The notes under the pieces are model-generated. The model had not been told where the DNA came from. It worked only from the letters and a program-made list of their open reading frames with translations, and did no database searches. A program made the position numbers and the translations under genes. From contig CM041779.1 of NCBI GenBank assembly GCA_023374045.1, positions 302,322,167 to 302,386,166 on the forward strand: a stretch of 64,000 nt of DNA. Reading direction: 5' to 3'. Below, in pieces: positions 56,189 through 64,000 of the stretch (position 1 is its first letter; every line of letters begins with the position of its first letter). Source of the DNA: Limonium bicolor. Taxonomy: Eukaryota; Streptophyta; Magnoliopsida; Caryophyllales; Plumbaginaceae.

Positions 56189-56832
56189 TGTTACGTCCAA
56201 TTTTTGTAAGGACAAAGACAAGCAGCTTGACACCATAATGTATTTATACTCAACGATGTAATGTAAGCCTTCGGACCTTGTATCTCAATTAATAAAAGAA
56301 GTAGCTCTTTCGTACCTGCGTTGCGATGACTCGATCTCTCTCTGTTATACACCCTTTAAGCTAACTTACAGGTGTGCGGGTAGCTGAGGAGCCCCTTGGG
56401 GATAGAGCTTTGGAACTTCGGTGTGAGCTTTTATTACCCAGATGCCGAGAACTGACGACATCAACTGAGTATGTCCCTAGTTATTCTTACCCCGATGTGC
56501 GGGCGGCACATCGTTAGAGCCTTTGTGGCTCGCCACAGGGATGAGTTGGACCAGGTGGAGATAAGTGTGTTGGTGTCTGCCCGACGCCCTCACCCTTCGG
56601 TTATCGGTGCTTGCATTGACTATGTGGGCTAACCTTGCTGTTACCCGAACACCACCATTCCTTGTACTTGGGCTGCGCACTTGGGCGGGAGTTGCAAGTG
56701 GTGCGCAGATCCCCTCTGACCTTGACGCTTGAAGTTAAGGGAATTGGGATGGCCGGAGGACTTATCTATTTAGGGTGGTACAAAGTCCCTCTATCCTTGT
56801 GGTTAAGTGGCGCATTCCTGCATGTTAGCATC
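56189..56832 (+). repeat. Chromovirus-like LTR, plus strand, copy 1
   Basis: Starts TGTTACGTCCAATTTTTG after GGTGGGGGAGG. It contains the same TTAATAAAAG signal. It is truncated relative to 53392-54245 at GCATCG, after which it joins unrelated sequence shared with the copy at 58812. Confidence 0.75.
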
Positions 56833-57594
56833 GACTCTTCAAATAAGATTCGTCATGGATTATGTTTTGGTAACTTTAAAATTTTATAAGTTTAGAATGA
56901 GTAATATATTAGGCATTTTGAAAAGTGAATCTTATTCATTAGCAAAATAAATCTTCTTTAATGATAAAATGAGCCTTATTTCATACAAAATGAATCTTAC
57001 CCCAAGCACTCTAAAAACCACCCTAGAAAGTTAAAAACGTCCGAAGACATTTTTAGGTTTGTAGTGTAGAGACCCTAAACCACAAACCTAAAAACCTGTT
57101 GAGTCAGTAACGATATATAAAGTGTAGAACTAATACCAAAAAGATTACCCTCCCCCAACCACAACCCCTAAAAACCACCCTAGGAAGCTAAAATGTCGAA
57201 GGCATTTTTAAGGTATGTAGTGCAGGGTTTAGGGTAGTCTGTAACACCTATATAAAGTGAGAAACCATACCAAAAGATTACCTTACCCTCAAACACCCTA
57301 AAAACCACCCTAGGAATGCTAAAAACATCGAAGGTATTTTTAGGGTTTGTTAGTGCAAGTTAGGTTCACTTTTAAAAAATGTAAAGATTCACATTGTTTT
57401 ATGAAATGTTTTACTTTTCTTGAACATAAGATTTACTTTTTTAAAACGAATTATCACTTTCAATATGAAAGGTTCATACTGTTCTCGTTAATTTGTGGTA
57501 GGATTAACTTTTACTAGTATTAAATAAAATTTCACTTTTCTTAATTTGATTCACCTTTAAAAAACCTTTGATTCACTTTTCTTAAACCTCTTAT
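56833..57594. repeat. Repeated AT-rich spacer, copy 1
   Basis: AT-rich, with recurring CCCTAAAAACCACCCTAGGAA and TGATTCACTTTTC-like units. It is nearly the same as 58812-59588. It ends at the gap. No gene. Confidence 0.7.
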
Positions 57595-58094
57595 NNNNNN
57601 NNNNNNNNNNNNNNNNNNNNNNNNNNNNNNNNNNNNNNNNNNNNNNNNNNNNNNNNNNNNNNNNNNNNNNNNNNNNNNNNNNNNNNNNNNNNNNNNNNNN
57701 NNNNNNNNNNNNNNNNNNNNNNNNNNNNNNNNNNNNNNNNNNNNNNNNNNNNNNNNNNNNNNNNNNNNNNNNNNNNNNNNNNNNNNNNNNNNNNNNNNNN
57801 NNNNNNNNNNNNNNNNNNNNNNNNNNNNNNNNNNNNNNNNNNNNNNNNNNNNNNNNNNNNNNNNNNNNNNNNNNNNNNNNNNNNNNNNNNNNNNNNNNNN
57901 NNNNNNNNNNNNNNNNNNNNNNNNNNNNNNNNNNNNNNNNNNNNNNNNNNNNNNNNNNNNNNNNNNNNNNNNNNNNNNNNNNNNNNNNNNNNNNNNNNNN
58001 NNNNNNNNNNNNNNNNNNNNNNNNNNNNNNNNNNNNNNNNNNNNNNNNNNNNNNNNNNNNNNNNNNNNNNNNNNNNNNNNNNNNNNNNNNNNNN
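57595..58094. other. Assembly gap, 500 N
   Basis: Exactly 500 N, flanked on both sides by near-identical sequence (56116-57594 and 58095-59588), which suggests haplotype duplication or a mis-scaffolded repeat. Confidence 1.
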
Positions 58095-59588
58095 CATTTA
58101 CGAGATGAGATACAAAAGTACTTAGAATCTTTGCCGGGGACGGCAAAGACTTAGGTGGGGGAGGTTTGTTACGTCCAATTTTTGTAAGAAGAAAGACAAG
58201 CAGCTTGACACCATAATGTATTTATACTCAACGATGTAATGTAAGCCTTCGGACCTTGTATCTCAATTAATAAAAGAAGTAGCTCTTTCGTACCTGCGTT
58301 GCGATGACTCGATCTCTCTCTGTTATACACCCTTTAAGCTAACTTACAGGTGTGCGGGTAGCTGAGGAGCCCCTTGGGGATAGAGCTTTGGAACTTCGGT
58401 GTGAGCTTTTATTACCCAGATGCCGAGAACTGACGACATCAACTGAGTATGTCCCTAGTTATTCTTACCCCGATGTGTGGGCGGCACATCGTTAGAGCCT
58501 TTGTGGCTCGCACGGGGATGAGTTAGACCAGGGTGGAGATAAGTGTGTTGGTGTCCGCCCGACGCCCTCACCCTTCGGTTATCGGTGCTTGCATTGACTA
58601 TGTGGGCTAACCTTGCTGTTACCCGAACACCACCATTCCTTGTACTTGGGCTGCGCACTTGGGCGGGAGTTGCAAGTGGTGCGCAGATCCCCTCTGACCT
58701 TGACGCTTGAAGTTAAGGGAATTGGGATGGCCGGAGGACTTATCTATTTAGGGTGGTACAAAGTCCACTCTTATCCTTGTGGTTATGAGTGGTGCATTCC
58801 GACATGCTGGCATCGACTCTTCAAAACAAGATGCGTCATGGATATGTTTTGGTAAACTTAAAATTTTATATGTTTAGAATGAGTATATATTAGGCATTTT
58901 GAAAGTGAATCTTATTCATTAGCAAAATAAATCTTCTTTAATAATAAAATGAGCCTTATTCATTAACAAAATGAATCTTACCCCAAGCACTCTAAAACCC
59001 ACCATAAGAAAGTTAAAAACGTCGAAGACATTTTTATGGTTTGTAGTGTAGAGATCCTAAACCACAAACCCTAAAAACCTGTCAAGTCAGTAACGATAAT
59101 ATAAAGTGTAGAACTAATACCAAAAAGATTACCCTACCCCCCAAACACCCTAAAAACCACCCTAGGAAAGCTAAAAATGTCGAAGGCATTTTTAAGGTAT
59201 GTAGTGCAGGGTTTAGGGTAGTCTGTAACAACGATATAAAGTGTAGCCAATACCAAAAAGATTACCTTACCCTCAAACACCCTAAAAACCACCCTAGGAA
59301 TGCTAAAAACATCGAAGGTATTTTTAGGGTTTGTAGTGCAAGGTTAAGGTTCACTTTTAAAAAAATGTAAAGGATTCACATTGTTTTATATGAAATGTTT
59401 ACTTTTCTTGAACATAAGATTCACTTTTTTAAAATGAATTATTCACTTTCAATAAATGAAAGGTTCATACTGTTCTCGTATAAGTTTGTGGTAGGATTAA
59501 CTTTTACTAGTATTAAATAAAATATTCACTTTTCTTAATTTGATTCACCTTTAAAAACCTTTGATTCACTTTTCTTAAACCTCTTATT
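58095..59588 (+). repeat. Second copy of pol end, LTR and spacer
   Basis: Direct repeat of 56116-57594 with an offset of about 1,978 bases, including polypurine tract, LTR (58167-58811) and AT-rich spacer. Many differences are single-base indels in homopolymers. Confidence 0.85.
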
Positions 59589-60000
59589 CACTTTTCTTAA
59601 ACCTCTTATTCACTTTAGTTAAACAATCTCTATTTACGAGAATCGCTTTTCTTAAACCTTTGATTCACTTTTCTTAAACCCATTATTCACTTTATAAAAA
59701 CCTCTGATTCACATTTCCTAAACCTCTTAATCACTTTAGTTAAACAATCTATACTTACGAGATTCAGTTTTCTTATTACTCTGATTCACTTTGTAACAAC
59801 TTGTGATTCACTTTTTAATAATCTTTGATTCACTTTTCTAAAACCTCTGATTCATACTAGTCAAACAATCAAAATCACTTTATTTAAACACTCTATTTAT
59901 GAGATTCACTTTTTTTAAACCTCAAATTCACTTTTTAGCAACTCTTTGATTTACTTTTGAACAACCTTTGATTCACTTTTTAACAACCTTTGATTTATGA
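59520..60000 (+). repeat. Degenerate minisatellite, TGATTCACTTTTCTTAAACC units
   Basis: About twenty imperfect units of 20-27 bases, each with (G/T)ATTCACTTT(T/A) and usually CTTAAACCTCT. Spacing varies. Similar units are found before the gap at 57390-57594. Confidence 0.8.
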
Positions 60001-60361
60001 ATCGTAAAAATATATGTACATACAAAAAATTAAAAAAATAAAAAAATTATCAAAACATACTCATGTTAAGTCTTATTTTGAAGAGCTCGAATTATGATGA
60101 ACAATGGTATAAAATTTATGTTATTTGGACTTATATATAATAAAATACATTTTAAAATTTACAAAAGGACAAAGTAGAAAAAGACAAAATAGGTGTCAAC
60201 CTGGCGCTTGCGCCAGATTTGAAATTGCGTATAATAATACACTAAAATTCAAGCTCTTTACTCATAAATTAGTGTTTAATTAAACATTTTTCTGTCAATT
60301 TTTTAAAATTGATGATAGATTATTGTTGTGTAATGTACTTTAATTTTTATATAATGAATCA

Positions 60362-60367
60362 TATATC

Positions 60368-60430
<63 letters not shown>
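60362..60430. repeat. TA microsatellite
   Basis: An interrupted (TA)n run of almost 70 bases in an AT-rich spacer. It is self-complementary and may be prone to assembly error. Confidence 0.9.
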
Positions 60431-60984
60431 GAGTAGATATGAATAATATTTAAATCTATCAAATTATACTTATAATTTTTTTATGTTGAGAGCGTTTACA
60501 TTTCACCTTATATTTATAACTAGTTAAATATTTATACTATTTTTTCTCTAATATCAAATGTATTGTCCGATTGACCGTTCACATAAACAACCGCGCAAGT
60601 GGCCCTGAAAAGCCCGCTCCGTCCAGGCACTGATACAGTGATACTGTATGTATGTGCCCCATATTCAATAACCTGAATATAGAGTGTTGGTTTCGCCAAC
60701 CCAATAAAATGGACACCAAGCGAAATGCATAGTACTTTAGTTTCATTTCATCATATCTGGCAAAAGCTACAAAGTGCTCCGCGGACATGTTACATGATGC
60801 TACAGGATGAATGAGAATTCTTTAATAGCAAGGACGAAATGAGAAACACGGAGAGTGTCCAAGATTACAGGTGGCTTAGATTAGAATAACAGTTAAACAA
60901 AACACGAAAAGACCCTGGCAATTAGAAGAGCAACGCCTTTAGCAGGTGTGTCTTAGATATCCACCCTCAACCTCAAATATATCC
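60431..60984 (-). other. Spacer and probable 3' UTR of the MPB2C-like gene
   Basis: The stretch downstream of the stop codon at 60985 is the expected 3' UTR on the minus strand. The open frame at 60579-60788 does not resemble a known protein and is left uncalled. No clear polyadenylation signal was fixed. Confidence 0.45.
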
Positions 60985-62223
60985 TTATTGAATATCTTTA
61001 TTAGCCCTAAAGACAAATGACTGGAGATGTAGTCTAGCATCCCTTGCAGCTTCAAGAGACTCTTCGTTTGGTCTTTCCTTGACTTCCGCCAAAGCAAGGA
61101 GATACGCTTTTTTTGCCTCTTCCATTTCGAGCATGTCATCTGCGCCAACTTCATCCTATTTTTCACACAATTGAAGGGGCAGTAAGGTCATTTTCTATTT
61201 TCAAACTTAAAACTTAAGTTAACGTGCAACCCATCATCCCTTTCCCTTGTTGGCAATCAACAAGATGTACTAAATTGTGCTTCACGTTGCACTTTCATGA
61301 CAGAACATGTTTACAATAAACAGGAAGATGAATCGGACAGGAAATGCAAAGGATCAAATCACTAGCCCAAATGATAAAATTCACGAATGAACTAAGCGAA
61401 AGAGCCATCAAACTTACTATTTCAGGAACATAGTCAAAATGGAAAGGGGCAATGTCATAGTCATCTTCTCTATTAAAAGATGCATCATCCCTTGTCAAGC
61501 CATCAAATACCGTCATAAATGAAGACATCTCAGTTTGCATGGAATCAATCTCTTCTTGCAGCTTCTCAACTTTCTGGTTGGATGTCATGGCTTCCCATCG
61601 AGTCTTCTCAAGAGCCGCTTGCTTGTCTGCTAGCTTTATCTGCAAGATAGATATGGGAATACAGCATTCTAGTCATCTTTGTTCTCTAAACACCAAGTGA
61701 AGATGTACAGATAACCAATGGTTCTAGTGATCCGCCTAAAAACCAAAATGGCCATGCTGTCATTAGAACGGGATATTTCTATTGTTGCCCCAGTCATATA
61801 CTTCGAAACAGGAAGAGCAATCTTTAAAGTTATGCATTTCAGATACGTGCAAGAAAGACACACCTTAACGTCAGAGAGTTGTTGTTGAATAGATGCAACG
61901 AAAGAATCCTTTTGTGAGGTTTGCAGCTTTAAATCATCGTACTTTGCTTGCACTAGTTTGACTTGGTTTTTAGAGTTCTCAGCTGCTTTTAATATCTCAT
62001 CTTTTTCTAGCAATCTCCTCTGCAAAGTGTCCACTTCTTGCCTCAGCGAAATTAGCTCTTCAGAGTCTCGCTCTGCAACCATATTTGCTGAAGTGATGAT
62101 GGGGAAATTGTCGGTTGCATTGGAATCATTTTCTGATCTCTTGCTCCTGTCTTTCTCTGCACAATCTCTATGTTTCTTTCCAGGAACAGATTTTGAAGCA
62201 ATAACTCTCTTTGAGTCATTATT
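60985..62223 (-). CDS. MPB2C: MPB2C-like microtubule-associated protein, last three exons
   Basis: Three exons fit by splice sites and phase 0: 62223-61864 (120 codons), 61639-61418 (74 codons) and 61155-60985 (56 codons plus stop). The first encodes a basic linker and a heptad-rich coiled coil (ISLRQEVDTLQRRLLEKDEI). The second continues it (IKLADKQAALEK, WEAMTSNQKVEKLQEEIDSM, SSFMTVFDGLT) and ends in an acidic region. The third is a helical tail (MLEMEEAKKAYLLALAEVK, ending LQSFVFRANKDIQ). This matches the C-terminal architecture of plant MPB2C, a microtubule-linked protein that binds viral movement proteins and KNOTTED1-type homeodomain proteins. The recognition is from memory of the family. 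N-terminal exons are not identified; they should lie at higher coordinates or beyond the window. Confidence 0.82.
61418..61639 (-). other. MPB2C-like internal coding exon
   Basis: Acceptor TTGCAG before ATAAAGCTAGC and donor ATA|GTAAGT. 222 bases, 74 codons, phase 0 on both sides. This exon carries the best-conserved coiled-coil text. Confidence 0.82.
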
Positions 62224-62444
62224 CTGAGAAAAAATACCAACTCCAGTCAAAGCATTCAGTAAAAAAAGTTTTAATCCTAGCTATATGTTTCCATACATTA
62301 GCAGGCTGAGGAATGTTGTCGCATAACTCTCTTTGAGTCATTATTCTGAGAAAAAATACCAACTCCAGTCAAAGCATTCAGTAAAAAAAGTTTTAATCCT
62401 AGCTATATGTTTCCATACATTAGCTGGCTGAGGAATGTTGTCGC
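62201..62444 (-). repeat. 122-bp tandem duplication covering an exon boundary
   Basis: 62201-62322 and 62323-62444 are almost identical. Each copy contains the 3' splice site (TTTTTTCTCAG) and the first 23 exon bases of the MPB2C-like exon at 62223, so two equal acceptors lie 122 bases apart. Confidence 0.92.
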
Positions 62445-64000
62445 AGCAGCATATGGTCTAATATTTATGATGTATAGATCCATCTCCCAATTTGATGTTC
62501 GGGCATAAAGCAAACTGATAGCTAGCGGAAATAATTCTAATATGCTCATAAAAGAAACAGAATGAAAAACTAATGAATAAAAATGTACGGTATATTAGAG
62601 CTGTTGGCAAACGATTTCACATAGGCAACTCTAAACAAGTGCACTCAATTCATGGAGGATTTCCTTGAAGAAGAATCCAACTGAAACAATTTTGTGTGAG
62701 CTTTATTTTGACTGGAACCTGAGTTCTATAGTAAATCCTTAATCCAAGACCAGCACTGTTTGGTGACATCGTATGCAACAAGATAGAAATGAGTTAAAAG
62801 GACAAAAAAGGGATGTCAGGTACTTTAGGCTATGAGGATGTTAGTCTATAAATACGAATGTACTTCACTTTATACTAAGCAACTAATGACAAATAACTCT
62901 TTCCTAAAATCTCGCCTCTCTCCAATGTCTATCTCTCTGTTCTTCCTTGCCTCCCTCTCAGCAACCTTATTCCTTGTCACCTTACCCAATTTCCCCTAGT
63001 GTACTTATCAATTGCCATTAATCCCTGTTGCAAGATTCAAGCCTGCTTCAATGGTGCTTTCATCTCAAATTCTATACTCTAACTTCCTAAATCACTCTAC
63101 CCAAACCCTAAAACTTTTATTAGACTCCATTGAAAGACAATGCATAGGACCATACAATGACAGAAATCCCTAGTGATTTAGTACTCAGGAGCTTTCCCCA
63201 CCACTGAATTGACATCCTCATCTTCACCGGCTCTTGAGAGCCTTCTCTCGCAAGACCAAATTGGCTGATTCAGCACCACGGCAAAAGGCGGAGTCAAATT
63301 CCGTCGATCAACTACAATCTCTATCCTATAGATGTGGCCAATGAAGTTCATTGCTGACAAGATCAGACCACACTAGAGGCAACACTCACAAAATACTCAA
63401 TCAAAGCAACATCAACCTCAACACTAGGCCTTCACTACTCCTAAAACGGCTATGCCTGCTGCTCTTATTTTTGCTTTCTTGATTGGTGATTGTACTACTT
63501 TTGACGATACCAAGAGTCAGCTATAATTAACGATTGTTCTTGGTCAAGACAAAACATTCAACCGCAAGCCACTCTTTGATCTCCTATTCCTCAACCCTTA
63601 GCTTCAACTTCCAATGGCACAATTCATTTCTTGAAAATCAAGCTTTTGGGGGTGCGTTCCATTGTTTTTCTTTCAATCTTAGGCTTGCTTATATGTTCAT
63701 TCACTTCTATGTGTCGCATTCCTTCTACTGGCTACTTGGACTTTTGATCTTTGATTGAAGTGGACAGAAAAGAAATGTTCCATGCTAGCCTGTTGGGTCT
63801 GGGAATCAACTAGACCTGAAATTCAGGTAACTCGATTCAGGTTCGGTTCAAGTGCAGTCTAAGTAGGTAATTTTTGGTTAGTGTAAAGTTGTCCAATATT
63901 CGGTTCAAGTTCAAATCAAATAGGGTGAATTCAGTTTTTCGATTATGTTTGGGCTTGTGATACTTCAAGTCGGTGTGGATTGGTTCTAGTAATTCGGGTT
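62445..64000. other. Upstream part of host gene region; exons not resolved
   Basis: Expected to hold introns and N-terminal exons of the MPB2C-like gene on the minus strand, but no matching text was found. One minus-strand stretch, 63178-63360, has protein-like composition (RNLTPPFAVVLNQPIW, then CERRLSRAGEDEDVNSVV) preceded by an AG acceptor-like site and ending in TAA; I do not recognise it. The last 200 bases have a loose GGTTCGGTTCAAGT-like repeat common in plant intergenic DNA. Confidence 0.4.

Noticed and set aside
60090..60130. Inverted match of a GATGAACAATGGTATAA word with 53370-53390, suggesting a terminal inverted repeat around 53-60 kb
   Set aside because: The match is short, lies in AT-rich DNA and is not accompanied by a target duplication; a TIR element is not supported.
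60579..60788. Minus-strand frame of 69 codons downstream of the MPB2C-like stop
   Set aside because: Falls in the expected 3' UTR, and composition gives no family match.

Overview
This window looks like a repeat-dense intergenic block from a flowering-plant (probably eudicot) nuclear genome. It contains layers of nested Ty3/gypsy and Ty1/copia LTR retrotransposons, long solo LTRs with target-site duplications, plant-type introns, and one host gene at the right edge. Nothing prokaryotic is present. The species cannot be named from the sequence. Three runs of exactly 500 N (13054-13553, 37607-38106, 57595-58094) are scaffold gaps.

Layout. 1-13053: minus-strand LTR sequence of one large gypsy family (LTRs start TGAAATACCCC and end GTGTTACA, about 3.9-4.6 kb). 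It holds a nested, internally deleted Ty1/copia element with both LTRs (5254-10747). 13554-16480: 3' tandem repeats, polypurine tract, LTR and PBS of a Tat/Ogre-like element. 16481-29287: further LTRs of the big gypsy family, including a solo LTR (20048-24164, TSD CCCAA) nested in another solo LTR (19870-28573, TSD CCAAT). 29288-29933: an inverted Tat-like arm. 29934-37606: left part of a Tekay/Del-like gypsy element with 5' LTR, PBS, intron-bearing gag, an AlkB-type 2-oxoglutarate/Fe(II) dioxygenase domain, protease and the start of reverse transcriptase, cut by a gap. 38107-about 48757: a decayed Athila-like gypsy element with gag end, PR, RT, RNase H, integrase, an extra 3' ORF and a 3' LTR. 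48758-53391: repeat-derived, mostly non-coding sequence. 53392-59590: inverted and duplicated ends of a chromovirus-like element with a dead integrase. 59520-60430: minisatellite and TA repeats. 60985-62223: three minus-strand exons of a host gene resembling MPB2C, the plant microtubule-associated, movement-protein-binding protein.

The outstanding item is the AlkB domain at 35595-36352. It matches the plant ALKBH1-like group, with the iron ligands (HxD...H) and the C-terminal RxNxTxR signature intact. It sits between the Gag zinc knuckles and the protease. Its predicted exon is in phase with the upstream gag exon, and the protease-RT exon has an acceptor in the same phase. Including the exon would give Gag-AlkB and skipping it would give Gag-Pol. 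The same element's LTR holds five hairpins at a period of about 70 bp. Sister LTRs keep the array and its period but have different, still self-complementary, stem sequences. These hairpins are rich in GAACT/GGACT/GGACA, which fit the plant m6A DRACH consensus. A demethylase-carrying retrotransposon with an m6A-motif-rich leader is therefore a testable idea, though not proven. A second notable signal is a non-coding module of about 340 bp shared by the copia and Athila elements, which belong to different superfamilies.
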